DNA of 30,544 nucleotides from Alphaproteobacteria bacterium (GCA_017632555.1 JAGBRF010000057.1:1-30544); one strand, 5' to 3'. Shown: positions 8,883 through 18,025, numbered from the stretch's first letter. Numbers and translations: made by a program. Notes: a model not told the origin generated them from the letters alone.

Positions 8883-9587
8883 ATGGATTGTAAGTATCAA
8901 TGTACACCTGCTGTGGAGCATATGTGCCCAATAGCAAAAGGTGTTCATCATAACAGTGCACCTATTCCGGAAGAAGGAAAATGGGTCAGCGCTAAACAAA
9001 TCAGTGATATTTCCGGTTTGACGCACGGTTGCGGTTGTTGTGCGCCACAACAAGGAACTTGTAAGTTATCTCTTAACGTTAAAGACGGTGTTATTCAAGA
9101 AGCTTTGGTGGAAACAATCGGTTGTTCCGGTATGACACACTCTGCTGCTATGGCTGCGGAAATTTTGCCGGGCAAAACACTTTTGGAAGCTTTGAATACC
9201 GACTTGGTTTGCGATGCAATCAACGTTGCAATGCGTGAATTATTCTTGCAAATCGTTTATGGTCGTACACAAACGGCTTTCTCTGAAAACGGTTTGCCAA
9301 TCGGTGCCGGTATGGAAGATTTGGGTAAAGGTTTGCGTTCCATGGTCGGAACTATGTATTCCACAACCGTAAAAGGCCCGCGTTATTTGGAAATGACAGA
9401 AGGTTACGTGTTGGAACAAGGTTTGGACGAAAATAACGAAATCATCGGATACAAATTCGTTCACGTTGGAAAGATGTTGGAAGCAATCCGCAAGGGTGTT
9501 TCTCCTGAAGAAGCCTTTAATCAAAATGTCAAAACCTATGGTCGTTTTGATGAAGCCGTCAAGAAAATTGACCCGAGAAAGGAGTAA
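8883..9587 (+). CDS. Iron-sulfur cluster assembly scaffold-like protein paired with GGGtGRT protein
   Basis: A 234-residue protein of the NifU/IscU-like scaffold type found beside GGGtGRT genes. It is rich in cysteine near the N-terminus: Cys3, Cys7 and Cys15, then HGCGCCAPQQGTC with Cys50, Cys52, Cys53 and Cys60, and IGCSG with Cys81. The last lies in a scaffold-like context. The rest is a mixed alpha/beta domain with no membrane segment. An AAAGGA site precedes the ATG, and the partner gene begins three bases after the stop. The cysteine set suggests Fe-S or other metal binding. The specific target is unknown, and isc/suf partners are not nearby. The family call rests on motif and neighbourhood; the biochemical role is inference. 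Confidence 0.75.
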   Translation: MDCKYQCTPAVEHMCPIAKGVHHNSAPIPEEGKWVSAKQISDISGLTHGCGCCAPQQGTCKLSLNVKDGVIQEALVETIGCSGMTHSAAMAAEILPGKTLLEALNTDLVCDAINVAMRELFLQIVYGRTQTAFSENGLPIGAGMEDLGKGLRSMVGTMYSTTVKGPRYLEMTEGYVLEQGLDENNEIIGYKFVHVGKMLEAIRKGVSPEEAFNQNVKTYGRFDEAVKKIDPRKE

Positions 9588-9590
9588 GCT

Positions 9591-10589
9591 ATGATAGAAT
9601 TTGAAGGTTATGAACGCCGAATAAACAAAATCAACAAAGTTTTGGCGGAATATGGTTTGAAAGATTTGGAAGAAGCCAAAGCTTTATGTGATTCAAAAGG
9701 TGTTGATGTTGCCAAATTGGTAAAAGGTATTCAACCGATTGCTTTTGAAAATGCAGTATGGGCCTATACATTGGGTGCCGCATTGGCAATTAAAAAAGGT
9801 GTAAAATCCGCCTCTGAAGCAGCCAAAATGTTGGGTGTCGGATTACAGGCTTTCTGTGTCCCCGGCTCTGTTGCCGATCAACGTAAAGTCGGCTTGGGTC
9901 ATGGTAATTTGGCCGCTATGTTGCTCAGCGAAGAAAGCAAATGCTTCTGCTTCTTGGCCGGTCACGAATCCTTTGCCGCTGCGGAAGGTGCTATCGGTAT
10001 CGCCCGTTCGGCAAACAAAGTTCGTAAAGAACCGTTGCGCGTTATTTTGAATGGTTTGGGTAAAGATGCCGCTTACATTATTTCACGTATCAACGGATTT
10101 ACTTTTGTTGAAACTCAATACGATTACTACACAGGCGAATTGAAAATCGTATCTGAAAAGGCTTTCTCAAATGGTGATAAAGCCAAAGTTCGTTGCTATG
10201 GCGCCGATGATGTCAGCGAAGGTGTTGCTATTATGATTAAAGAAGGTGTTGATGTTTCCATTACCGGAAATTCAACAAACCCGACACGTTTCCAACACCC
10301 TGTTGCAGGTACTTATAAAAAGTGGGCTACCGAAAACGGTCGTAAATACTTCTCGGTTGCCAGCGGTGGTGGTACGGGTCGTACATTGCACCCGGATAAT
10401 GTGGCCGCAGGTCCGGCTTCTTATGGTATGACCGATACAATGGGCCGTATGCATTCTGACGCACAATTTGCAGGATCTTCATCAGTTCCGGCACACGTTG
10501 AAATGATGGGCTTAATCGGTATGGGAAATAACCCGATGGTCGGTGCTTCCGTAGCAGTGGCCGTTGCCGTTGAAGAAGCTTTGAAATAA
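9591..10589 (+). CDS. GGGtGRT family protein (function unknown)
   Basis: A 332-residue soluble protein of the family named for the motif seen here, GGGTGRT, at residues 259-265. The motif is followed by a highly conserved HPDNVAAGPASYGMTDTMGRMHSD block and a glycine/valine-rich C-terminus. Two cysteines (SKCFCFLAGHESFAAAEG) sit mid-protein. There is no signal peptide. It is co-transcribed with the Fe-S-scaffold-like gene (3-nt gap, AAAGGAG site), and the operon ends in a strong terminator. The family is conserved in many anaerobes but has no established biochemical function that I know of. The constant pairing suggests an Fe-S protein or a target of the scaffold. Confidence 0.85.
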   Translation: MIEFEGYERRINKINKVLAEYGLKDLEEAKALCDSKGVDVAKLVKGIQPIAFENAVWAYTLGAALAIKKGVKSASEAAKMLGVGLQAFCVPGSVADQRKVGLGHGNLAAMLLSEESKCFCFLAGHESFAAAEGAIGIARSANKVRKEPLRVILNGLGKDAAYIISRINGFTFVETQYDYYTGELKIVSEKAFSNGDKAKVRCYGADDVSEGVAIMIKEGVDVSITGNSTNPTRFQHPVAGTYKKWATENGRKYFSVASGGGTGRTLHPDNVAAGPASYGMTDTMGRMHSDAQFAGSSSVPAHVEMMGLIGMGNNPMVGASVAVAVAVEEALK

Positions 10590-10603
10590 GCGTTTATAAA
10601 ATC

Positions 10604-10637
10604 AAAACACCCTCTGACATTCAGGGGGTGTTTTTTT
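10604..10637 (+). terminator. Intrinsic terminator of the Fe-S/GGGtGRT operon
   Basis: AAAACACCCTCTGA (10604-10617) pairs with TCAGGGGGTGTTTT (10621-10634), with one T-G wobble and a 3-nt loop, followed by T7. Confidence 0.9.
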
Positions 10638-10672
10638 ATTCCTGTTTTTGCGGATTTTATTATTCTTTTTAC

Positions 10673-10701
10673 TTGACTTGACGTTTTATTTATGCTCAAA
10701 T
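10673..10701 (+). promoter_or_regulatory. Predicted promoter of the polysaccharide locus
   Basis: TTGACT (10673-10678), a 17-nt spacer ending in an extended TGC, and TCAAAT (10696-10701). It lies between the upstream terminator and the first glycosyltransferase. No other clear promoter is seen until 25346, so this may drive much of the 14.6-kb locus. Confidence 0.5.
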
Positions 10702-10764
10702 AACGAGAACTTTAATTAAAGGAAGTTTCGTTTGAATAATTACCTTGACAAAAAAGGATGTATG

Positions 10765-11607
10765 ATGCCAAAAGTATCTGTTTTAATGCCGATATACAAA
10801 ACAAATCCTGAATGCTTAAAAGAGGCTATTGAAAGCATCCTTTCGCAAACATATACCGACTTTGAATTTTTAATTTTGGACGATTGCCCCAAAGAAAGTA
10901 AAGAAGATTTGGTTAAATCCTTTAACGACAGCCGGATAACGTACCTTAAAAACGAAGAAAATATGGGTATTACTTTAAGTCGAAACAAATTGATTGATTT
11001 GGCAAAAGGTGAATATTTGGCGGTGATGGATCACGATGACGTGGCCCTGCCCAATAGATTGGCAAAAGAAGTTGCTTTTTTAGACAAGCATAATGAAATC
11101 GGTGTTGTCGGTTGTTGGGTTGAACGTTTTCCAAACGAAAAAATTATAAAATATCCGGAACATAACGAAGAAATCGAACGTTATTTGATGCAAGGATGCG
11201 CTGTTTCACACACCAGTGCAATGATCCGCAAATCCGCACTGGGAAAAATCCGTTACGAAGAAAAATTTTCACCATCGGAAGATTATGCCCTTTGGGCCCG
11301 GCTATTGGGAAAAACAAAATTTTACAATATTCCCGAAGTTTTGATGAAATATCGTTGGTACGAAGGAAATACCAGTAAAAGTCAAGCGGATAAAATGTTA
11401 TCTGCAACAAAAGAAATCCACGCATTTGTACGTAAAGACAATCCGTCTGTTTGGCAATCTGTATGCGAAAACATGCCACATTTGGTACGAATGAAGTTGT
11501 TTGGAATAATTCCGATTGGAAAGTTTAGTCAAAAAGGGAACAAACGCAAAGGCGTCTTAAAATACTTACCATTTATTACAACCAAAATGAAACAGGAGGT
11601 CAAATGA
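10765..11607 (+). CDS. Family 2 glycosyltransferase
   Basis: A GT-A fold transferase of about 280 residues, using a nucleotide sugar to extend a surface glycan at the cytoplasmic face. The opening PKVSVLMPIYKT, the ENMGITLSRN segment and the metal-binding VMDHDD are typical of GT2. SPSEDYALWARLL holds the likely catalytic acid. No transmembrane domain is seen; the C-terminal basic, hydrophobic stretch may associate with the membrane. Start choice is open. A TTG at 10732 has a good AAAGGAAG site and would add 11 residues. The ATG at 10765 gives the standard family N-terminus and has AAAAAGGA upstream. The stop overlaps rmlA as ATGA. Sugar specificity cannot be read from sequence. Confidence 0.88.
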   Translation: MPKVSVLMPIYKTNPECLKEAIESILSQTYTDFEFLILDDCPKESKEDLVKSFNDSRITYLKNEENMGITLSRNKLIDLAKGEYLAVMDHDDVALPNRLAKEVAFLDKHNEIGVVGCWVERFPNEKIIKYPEHNEEIERYLMQGCAVSHTSAMIRKSALGKIRYEEKFSPSEDYALWARLLGKTKFYNIPEVLMKYRWYEGNTSKSQADKMLSATKEIHAFVRKDNPSVWQSVCENMPHLVRMKLFGIIPIGKFSQKGNKRKGVLKYLPFITTKMKQEVK

Positions 11608-12491
11608 AAGGAATAATATTGGCCGGGGGTAGCGGAACAAGACTTTATCCGCTTACAAAAATCACTTCTAAACAATTATTACCGGTATATGATAAACCGA
11701 TGATTTATTACCCTCTTTCAACGTTGATGTTGTTTGAAATACGGGAAATTTTGATTATTTCAACGCCACAAGACACACCCAACATTGAAAAATTATTCGG
11801 TGATGGTTCGAAGTTGGGATTGAAAATTCAATACGCTATTCAAAATGAACCCAAGGGAATTGCACAAGCATTTACAATCGGGGCTGATTTTATCGGGAAT
11901 GATGATGTATGCTTGATATTGGGCGACAACATTTTCTATATGGGTGACCAAATTCACTTTTTCCGCGATGAAGTCAAAAAGAACGTGGGCAAGAAAGCCA
12001 CTATTTTTGCTTATCACGTCAACGATCCGGAACGTTTCGGCGTTGTTGAATTTGATAAAAATTTCAATGTTGTATCCATTGAAGAAAAACCAAAAGTTCC
12101 AAAATCTAATTTTGCTTCGGTCGGACTTTACTTTTATCCGGGCGATGTTGTGGAAAAAGTACGCACTTTGACTCCTTCCGCACGGGGTGAATTGGAAATT
12201 ACAGATTTGAACAACTTGTATTTGAAAGAAGGCAGAATGTCCGTTGTTCCTATGAAACGCGGTAATGCTTGGTTAGATGCCGGCACACCGGAAAGTTTAA
12301 TAGAAGCCGGCGCTTTCGTTCATATCATTGAAAAAAGACAGGGGTTGAAAATTTCGTGCATTGAAGAAATTGCTTATAAGCGCGGATTTATCGGTGATGA
12401 AGAATTAAAATCCATCATTGATGAATTAAAGAACGGCACGTATAAGGATTATTTGATAAAAGTATACGAGGAAAAACATGAACTTTATTAA
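11604..12491 (+). CDS. rmlA: Glucose-1-phosphate thymidylyltransferase
   Basis: A 295-residue enzyme making dTDP-glucose from dTTP and glucose 1-phosphate. It is the entry step to dTDP-L-rhamnose and also supplies the dTDP-3-amino sugar branch encoded downstream. The N-terminal GGSGTRLYPLTKITSKQLLPV carries the nucleotide-binding and catalytic Arg/Lys residues, and LGDNIFY holds the metal-binding Asp. EKPKVPKSN and the NAWLDAGTPESL segment are also family-typical. Length is standard. Its start overlaps the GT2 stop by 4 nt and its end overlaps rmlC by 14 nt, so translation is coupled. Confidence 0.95.
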   Translation: MKGIILAGGSGTRLYPLTKITSKQLLPVYDKPMIYYPLSTLMLFEIREILIISTPQDTPNIEKLFGDGSKLGLKIQYAIQNEPKGIAQAFTIGADFIGNDDVCLILGDNIFYMGDQIHFFRDEVKKNVGKKATIFAYHVNDPERFGVVEFDKNFNVVSIEEKPKVPKSNFASVGLYFYPGDVVEKVRTLTPSARGELEITDLNNLYLKEGRMSVVPMKRGNAWLDAGTPESLIEAGAFVHIIEKRQGLKISCIEEIAYKRGFIGDEELKSIIDELKNGTYKDYLIKVYEEKHELY

Positions 12492-13029
12492 AACAGCTAT
12501 TGACGGTGTAGTCATTATCGAACCGAGAATCTTCAAAGATGATCGGGGTTATTTTTTCGAAAGCTATAACGAAGCGGAATTTGTAAAAAACGGCATTCCC
12601 AATCGTTTTGTTCAAGACAATCAATCTATGTCAACTTATGGTGTTGTGCGTGGTTTGCATTGTCAATTGGGCGATAAATCCCAAGCAAAATTGGTACGCG
12701 TCCTGCAAGGTAAAGTATTGGACGTTGCCGTGGACGTTCGACCGAATTCCCCTACTTTCGGTCAACATGTAGAAGTGGAATTATCATCGGAAAATCAACG
12801 TCAATTGTTTATTCCGCGTGATTTTTTGCATGGTTTTTCCGTTTTAAGCGAAACCGCCATTTTTGCTTACAAATGCGATAATCTTTATTGCAAAGAAGCT
12901 GAATTCGGTATTCGTTATGACGATCCGGAAATCGGTGTCAATTGGCGTATTCCGCCCGAAAAAATCATCACGTCCGAAAAAGACAGATTGGCCAACAAAT
13001 TAAGGGATTTAAGATCTCATGAACGGTAA
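12478..13029 (+). CDS. rmlC: dTDP-4-dehydrorhamnose 3,5-epimerase
   Basis: A 183-residue cupin enzyme epimerising C3 and C5 of dTDP-4-keto-6-deoxyglucose. DDRGYFFESY (21-30), VVRGLHCQ with catalytic His61, and FIPRDFLHGFSVLSE with Tyr131 downstream match the family. The start overlaps rmlA by 14 nt, with a GAGGAAAA site inside rmlA, and the end overlaps rmlD by 11 nt. It is a normal full-length protein, third step enzyme of the rhamnose branch. Confidence 0.94.
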   Translation: MNFIKTAIDGVVIIEPRIFKDDRGYFFESYNEAEFVKNGIPNRFVQDNQSMSTYGVVRGLHCQLGDKSQAKLVRVLQGKVLDVAVDVRPNSPTFGQHVEVELSSENQRQLFIPRDFLHGFSVLSETAIFAYKCDNLYCKEAEFGIRYDDPEIGVNWRIPPEKIITSEKDRLANKLRDLRSHER

Positions 13030-13849
13030 AGTTTTAATTACAGGCGCAAAGGGTCAGCTAGGGACAGAATTGGCAAAATTATTGCCGGGCGCTGTTTTGA
13101 CTGATGTTGACGAATTGGACATTACGGATTTATCCGCCGTCCAAAAATTTGTGGCTGAAAATAAAATTAAAACCATTATCAATGCGGCGGCTTATACGGC
13201 CGTTGACAGGGCCGAAGATGATGCCGAATTGGCGGAAAAAATCAACGTGCTTGGACCGGAAAATTTGGCAAAAACAGGTTGTCAAATTGTGCACGTTTCA
13301 ACGGATTATGTTTTTGATGGCAAGGGGCATAAACCCTATACCCCGGAAGACGAAACCCGTCCCGTTTCCGTATATGGAAAAACAAAGCGAGCCGGAGAGT
13401 TGGCCGTATTAGCAAACGCCAAAGAAGCCGTTATTATCCGAACGGCATGGCTTTATTCCCCCTATGGCAACAACTTTGTAAAAACAATGCGCAGATTGGG
13501 TGCAGAAAAAGAAACATTAAATGTAGTGGCCGACCAAATCGGTACACCAACTTATGCGGCGGATTTGGCCAACGCTATTGTTCAAATTTTACCGCAAATG
13601 AACGAAAAAAATAAAGGAATTTATCATTTTACCAACGAAGGCGTTTGCTCATGGTACGACTTTGCCGTGGAAATTATGGCGCTGTCAAATTTGAAATGCC
13701 ACGTCAATCCAATTGCTTCATCAGCCTATCCGACAAAGGCGCAACGCCCTTTTTACAGCGTATTGGATAAATCCAAAATCAAAGAAACCTTTAATATTCA
13801 AATACCCCATTGGAAGGAGAGTTTAATAAAATGTCTAAATCAATTTTAA
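13019..13849 (+). CDS. rmlD: dTDP-4-dehydrorhamnose reductase
   Basis: A 276-residue short-chain dehydrogenase completing dTDP-L-rhamnose with NAD(P)H. The Rossmann motif GAKGQLG (9-15), the STDYVFDG segment (94-101) and the YxxxK pair Tyr119/Lys123 (YGKTK) are present. The C-terminal AQRPFYSVLDKSK, typical of RmlD, is seen. It overlaps rmlC by 11 nt and rmlB by 19 nt. Complete and ordinary. Confidence 0.94.
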   Translation: MNGKVLITGAKGQLGTELAKLLPGAVLTDVDELDITDLSAVQKFVAENKIKTIINAAAYTAVDRAEDDAELAEKINVLGPENLAKTGCQIVHVSTDYVFDGKGHKPYTPEDETRPVSVYGKTKRAGELAVLANAKEAVIIRTAWLYSPYGNNFVKTMRRLGAEKETLNVVADQIGTPTYAADLANAIVQILPQMNEKNKGIYHFTNEGVCSWYDFAVEIMALSNLKCHVNPIASSAYPTKAQRPFYSVLDKSKIKETFNIQIPHWKESLIKCLNQF

Positions 13850-14838
13850 TCACGGGTGGTGCCGGCTTTATCGGTTCCAATTTTGTTCCCTATTTCACGC
13901 AAAAATATCCCGAATATGAAATCATCAATTTGGATAAATTGACCTATGCCGGTAATTTGGATAATTTAAAAGAATGCGAAAGTATGCCCAATTACACTTT
14001 TGTAAAGGGTGACATTTGCGACAGAGAATTGATTGAAAAATTATTCACAGAAAACGATATTCGCGGTGTTATTCACTTTGCGGCAGAAAGCCACGTTGAT
14101 AATTCAATCAAAAATCCGGGAGCTTTTATTAAAACAAACATTGAAGGTACTTTCACATTGATTGATATTGCTTTCCGTCATTGGATGGAAGGACCGAACA
14201 AAGTCAAAAAAGGATATGAAAAGTGCCGTTTTCACCATATTTCAACGGATGAAGTTTATGGTGCTTTGGGTATGGACGGCTTTTTTACGGAAACGACACC
14301 TTATGCGCCAAACAGCCCCTATTCCGCCAGTAAGGCCAGTTCGGATTTTATCGTTCGGGCATATCATCATACTTTCGGAATGAACGCGACAACGTCCAAT
14401 TGTTCCAACAATTACGGACCAAAACAACATCACGAAAAATTGATTCCGCACATTATTAAACAAGCTTTGGCCGAACAACCTTTGCCAATTTACGGAAAAG
14501 GCGAAAACGTGCGCGATTGGTTGTATGTATTGGATCATTGCAAAGCTATTGATTTGATTTTCCACAAAGGTAAATCGGGCGAAACATACAATATCGGCGG
14601 ACATAACGAACGCAATAACATCACGATTGTAAAGACTATTTGCAAGATTTTGGATGAAAAACGCCCTCGCCTTGGTGGTCAAAAATATGAAGATCTAATC
14701 ACTTTCGTGGCGGACCGTGCCGGACACGATTTCCGCTATGCTATTGATGCAAGCAAGTTGGAAAGCGAATTGGGTTGGAAAGCTGATGAAACATTTGATA
14801 CAGGCATTGTCAAAACGGTGGAGTGGTATTTGAAATGA
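13831..14838 (+). CDS. rmlB: dTDP-glucose 4,6-dehydratase
   Basis: A 335-residue NAD-dependent enzyme making dTDP-4-keto-6-deoxyglucose, the branch point for rhamnose and the 3-acetamido sugar. GGAGFIG (9-15), STDEVYG (138-144) with the Asp-Glu catalytic pair, and Tyr164/Lys168 in YSASK are present, as is NNYGPKQHHEKLIP. An earlier in-frame ATG at 13810 would add seven residues. The ATG at 13831 is preferred because GGAAGGAG lies about nine bases upstream and the protein then starts in the usual way. It overlaps rmlD by 19 nt and the next gene as ATGA. The order rmlA-C-D-B differs from the common rmlBDAC order. Confidence 0.95.
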   Translation: MSKSILITGGAGFIGSNFVPYFTQKYPEYEIINLDKLTYAGNLDNLKECESMPNYTFVKGDICDRELIEKLFTENDIRGVIHFAAESHVDNSIKNPGAFIKTNIEGTFTLIDIAFRHWMEGPNKVKKGYEKCRFHHISTDEVYGALGMDGFFTETTPYAPNSPYSASKASSDFIVRAYHHTFGMNATTSNCSNNYGPKQHHEKLIPHIIKQALAEQPLPIYGKGENVRDWLYVLDHCKAIDLIFHKGKSGETYNIGGHNERNNITIVKTICKILDEKRPRLGGQKYEDLITFVADRAGHDFRYAIDASKLESELGWKADETFDTGIVKTVEWYLK

Positions 14839-15707
14839 AACCAATTTTGGTCGTTGCACACGTTTATTACTTAAACTTATGGGCAGAAATCCAAAGATAT
14901 TTGGAAAATATCACTGTCCCGTATGATTTATACGTGACAACAATCAAAGAAAATAAAAGCTTAAAAGACAGTGTATTGACTTTTAATCCGTCTGCGCACT
15001 TTGAGTTTGTGGAAAATCGCGGTTATGATGTCGGGCCATTTATTCATATTTTAAACCAAGTGGATTTGGGCCAATACGATTATTTGATTAAACTTCATAC
15101 CAAAAGAGATGTTTCGCCTTTTTCTTCGGCTTTTAGGGGGTTGAGTTCAAACAAATGGCGCAATTGCCTTTGTTCTTTCCTGTCAAGCAAAGAAAAATTT
15201 GCGAAATGCTTGCATGCTTTTGATAAAGACAAATCGTTGGGTATGCATGCGGATTATCACGTCATTGTTGATGCTGATTCCTATGATAAAACAGCAAAAA
15301 GAAACGTATTAAAATGGTTGAAAGCAAATAATTATCCAAAAATGAATTATTCTTTCGTTGCCGGTACTATGTTTTTTGCCAGAGCCGATATATTCAAAAA
15401 AATTCAGTCGTTAAAATTATCATTATCCGATTTTGATGCCGTTTCAGAAAACAAACATAAAACACAATTGGCGCATATATTTGAACGTTTATTCGGGTAT
15501 TTTGTTTACGAAAACGGATATAAGTTGTACGATATATTCACCCCACTTGATGTTCAACAAAAATATTTCAAAAACAGCAAGTTAAAAGATAAAATTAAAC
15601 AAATACTTCGACCAGTTTATCAAAAAAAAGTTACAGCTTCGGGCTGTTTGGTTATCAAAATTTTCAAAATTCCAGTTTACAGGAGGAAACATGTATCAAC
15701 TGATTAA
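14835..15707 (+). CDS. RgpF-like rhamnan synthesis family protein
   Basis: A 290-residue protein resembling the RgpF (rhamnan synthesis F) family, found in glycosyltransferases and polysaccharide assembly proteins of rhamnose-containing glycans. Family-type segments are the opening ILVVAHVYYLNLWAEI, then ENRGYDVGPFIHIL and YDYLIKLHTKRD, and AGTMFFARADI in the second half. No membrane segment is evident. A GTG at 14823 is possible, but the ATG at 14835 overlaps the rmlB stop as ATGA and has GTGGAG upstream. Its position directly after rmlACDB supports a role in rhamnose transfer. The exact linkage is unknown. Confidence 0.75.
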   Translation: MKPILVVAHVYYLNLWAEIQRYLENITVPYDLYVTTIKENKSLKDSVLTFNPSAHFEFVENRGYDVGPFIHILNQVDLGQYDYLIKLHTKRDVSPFSSAFRGLSSNKWRNCLCSFLSSKEKFAKCLHAFDKDKSLGMHADYHVIVDADSYDKTAKRNVLKWLKANNYPKMNYSFVAGTMFFARADIFKKIQSLKLSLSDFDAVSENKHKTQLAHIFERLFGYFVYENGYKLYDIFTPLDVQQKYFKNSKLKDKIKQILRPVYQKKVTASGCLVIKIFKIPVYRRKHVSTD

Positions 15708-16086
15708 TTTTACCGTTCGTGGCAATTATCAAGGAAGTCTTGTCCCCATCGAAAGCAAGCGTGATATCCCCTTTGATATCAAACGTGTTTATTACATTTG
15801 GGGAACGAATTATGACGCCGTTCGCGGTCATCATGCTCATCGCAAATTGGAACAAGTCATTATTTGCATTGCCGGTAACTGCGATTTTATTTTGGACGAT
15901 GGCAAAAAGCGGGAAAAAGTGCATTTATTCAGCCCAAATCAAGGGCTTTATATCAAACACAATATTTGGCGTGAATTTACTCATTTTTCGCCAGATTGCG
16001 TGATTTTGGTTTTGGCCAGCGAACATTATGATGAAGCTGATTATATCCGTGATTACGAACAATTTAAGCAGGAGATAGCCGAATGA
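15691..16086 (+). CDS. fdtA: dTDP-4-oxo-6-deoxyglucose 3,4-ketoisomerase (FdtA/QdtA type)
   Basis: A 131-residue cupin isomerase that shifts the keto group from C4 to C3 of the RmlB product, preparing it for 3-amination. The [14 protein letters not shown] segment (His-rich active site) and the [11 protein letters not shown] motif are characteristic of the WxcM-like/FdtA family. AGGAGG precedes the ATG, which overlaps the previous gene by 17 nt; the stop overlaps the acetyltransferase as ATGA. Whether the product is the fuco (FdtA) or quino (QdtA) epimer cannot be told from what I can see. Confidence 0.88.
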   Translation: MYQLINFTVRGNYQGSLVPIESKRDIPFDIKRVYYIWGTNYDAVRGHHAHRKLEQVIICIAGNCDFILDDGKKREKVHLFSPNQGLYIKHNIWREFTHFSPDCVILVLASEHYDEADYIRDYEQFKQEIAE

Positions 16087-16514
16087 TTCACACCTTATCT
16101 GATGTCGAGAGCAAAAATATAGGTGAAGGTACAAACGTTTGGCAATTTTGCGTTGTTTTGCCCAATGCGCAAATAGGTAAAAACTGCAATATCTGTTCCC
16201 ACTGCTTTATTGAAAACGATGTCGTTATCGGCGATAACGTAACCATTAAATGCGGCGTTCAAATTTGGGACGGAATGCGCATTGAAGATGATGTTTTCAT
16301 TGGGCCAATTGTGACTTTTTGCAACGATCGTCACCCAAAATCCCGCAATAAAGATTGGGTCTTGGAACCGGTTATTGTCAAAAAAGGTGCCATGATTGGC
16401 GCCAACGCAACGATTTTACCAGGGGTTACAATCGGCGAAAACGCCATAATCGGTGCCGGTGCAATCGTACCAAAAAATGTTAAAAATAACGAAAAAGTGA
16501 TAGGAAGAAAATAA
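16083..16514 (+). CDS. fdtC: dTDP-3-amino-3,6-dideoxyhexose N-acetyltransferase (FdtC/QdtC type)
   Basis: A 143-residue left-handed beta-helix acyltransferase with hexapeptide repeats (IGDNVTI, IEDDVFI, IGANATI, IGENAII). It uses acetyl-CoA to acetylate the 3-amino group of the dTDP sugar. [15 protein letters not shown] matches the sugar-binding loop of FdtC/QdtC and the related WbpD/WlbB enzymes. It overlaps fdtA as ATGA and the next gene by one base (TAATG). The aminotransferase that should make its substrate lies 6.8 kb downstream and is interrupted. UDP-sugar acetylation is an alternative, made less likely by the neighbouring dTDP enzymes. Confidence 0.83.
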   Translation: MIHTLSDVESKNIGEGTNVWQFCVVLPNAQIGKNCNICSHCFIENDVVIGDNVTIKCGVQIWDGMRIEDDVFIGPIVTFCNDRHPKSRNKDWVLEPVIVKKGAMIGANATILPGVTIGENAIIGAGAIVPKNVKNNEKVIGRK

Positions 16515-18025
16515 TGATTGATTACATAGTCGTTCAAGCAGGCGGAAAAGGAACTCGGTTGGAAATTTTAACGGCAAACAAGCCAAAAGCTTTGGTCCCT
16601 GTTGACAACCTGCCTATGATTTTCCATTTATTCAACAAGTATCCCAATGCTCATTTCAAAATTATTGCCGATTATAAGAAAGATGTCTTGAAAAAATACT
16701 TAAAGGCCTTTGCAAACGTTGATTATGAAGTAATCGAAGCAAATAAAAAGGGAACCTGTTCCGGCATTTCGGATGCAACAAAAAACATTCCCGACAATAC
16801 GCAGTTTATGCTTATATGGTGTGATTTGATATTGTCAATCGGAAATGGTATATTTTCAGAAGATTCAAACTACATTGGCATTTCAAAGGATTTTACGTGC
16901 CGTTGGTCCTATGTTGATAACAAATTCAAAGAAGAAGCATCTGCCGAAAACGGCGTAGCCGGATTGTTTGTGTTTAAAGATAAAGCTCAAATTTCAGACG
17001 TTCCTGATGAAGGAGAATTCGTTCGTTATTTATCAACCAAAGAGATTACTTTCAAACGATTTGATATGTATGGCGGATTGGAAATCGGAACAATGCTTTC
17101 GTATTTCCAAAATGAGCTGAATAAGCCCAAATGTCGTCCCTTTAACAAAATGGAGTTTAAGGACAACATCGTCTTGAAATACGCAATCAACGAACAAGGG
17201 AAAAAATTGGCTGCCGATGAAACTTCATGGTATAAAAAAGCCATTGAATTGGGTTATACAAATATCCCCAAAATATACGGCTTTGATCCTTTAATTATGG
17301 AAAAAATAAAAGGACAAAACATTTTTGAATATGCCTTTTTGACCAAAGGGTTCAAAAAAGCTCTTTTGGGCAGAATTGTAAGCGCTTTAACGGAATTGCA
17401 TAATATCACGCCTTCTATACCGGCAAATGTGCAAGATTGTGAAAACAATTACATAACAAAAACTTTTGACCGTCTGGCAAAAGTTCAAGATTTGGTGCCT
17501 TTTTCCGACAGCGAAACCGTTATTATCAACGGCAAAAAATGCATAAATGTTTTTGCCATAAAGGATAAAATCATCGAAACTATGCGGTCTATGTATCCGA
17601 AGGATTTTCACTTTATCCATGGTGATTGCACTTTCCACAATATGATGATTGAAACGGAAGGTGTCCGCCCGATTTTAATCGATCCGCGCGGATATTTCGG
17701 CTCAACCAAATTTTATGGCGATGTCGATTATGACTGGGCAAAGCTTTATTACAGCATTGTTGGTGATTATGATCAGTTTAATCGCAAGAATTTTTCCTTA
17801 AATATTAAAGAAAGCGAAGTGGAATTAGAGATTATTTCCAATAACTGGAAGAATTTGGAAAATGACTTTTTTGAAATGACCGGTGCCAACAGGAAAAAAA
17901 TTAACCTGTTACATGCGCTGATTTGGTTAAGTTTGACGACTTATGCTTGGGAAGATTATGATTCTATATGTGGGGCTTTCTACAAAGGATTATTGGAATT
18001 GCAGGAGTTTTTAGATGAAAAATAA
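16514..18025 (+). CDS. Fused sugar nucleotidyltransferase and APH-like kinase
   Basis: A 503-residue two-domain protein. The N-terminal half is a sugar-1-phosphate-type nucleotidyltransferase with AGGKGTRLEILTANKPKALV (9-28). The C-terminal half is an aminoglycoside/choline-kinase-like phosphotransferase with catalytic HGDCTFHN (His369, Asp371, Asn376) and the metal-binding Asp390 in LIDPRG. Together they could phosphorylate a small alcohol or sugar and then activate it with CTP or another NTP. The next gene encodes a HAD phosphatase. Similar kinase-nucleotidyltransferase combinations occur in capsule and LPS loci for substituent activation. The substrate is unknown, and the order of steps is inference. 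Confidence 0.75.
   Translation: MIDYIVVQAGGKGTRLEILTANKPKALVPVDNLPMIFHLFNKYPNAHFKIIADYKKDVLKKYLKAFANVDYEVIEANKKGTCSGISDATKNIPDNTQFMLIWCDLILSIGNGIFSEDSNYIGISKDFTCRWSYVDNKFKEEASAENGVAGLFVFKDKAQISDVPDEGEFVRYLSTKEITFKRFDMYGGLEIGTMLSYFQNELNKPKCRPFNKMEFKDNIVLKYAINEQGKKLAADETSWYKKAIELGYTNIPKIYGFDPLIMEKIKGQNIFEYAFLTKGFKKALLGRIVSALTELHNITPSIPANVQDCENNYITKTFDRLAKVQDLVPFSDSETVIINGKKCINVFAIKDKIIETMRSMYPKDFHFIHGDCTFHNMMIETEGVRPILIDPRGYFGSTKFYGDVDYDWAKLYYSIVGDYDQFNRKNFSLNIKESEVELEIISNNWKNLENDFFEMTGANRKKINLLHALIWLSLTTYAWEDYDSICGAFYKGLLELQEFLDEK

Noticed and set aside
10732..10764. TTG start adding 11 residues to the first GT2
   Set aside because: Possible because AAAGGAAG precedes it, but the ATG at 10765 gives the canonical GT2 N-terminus and also has a ribosome site; kept as an alternative only.
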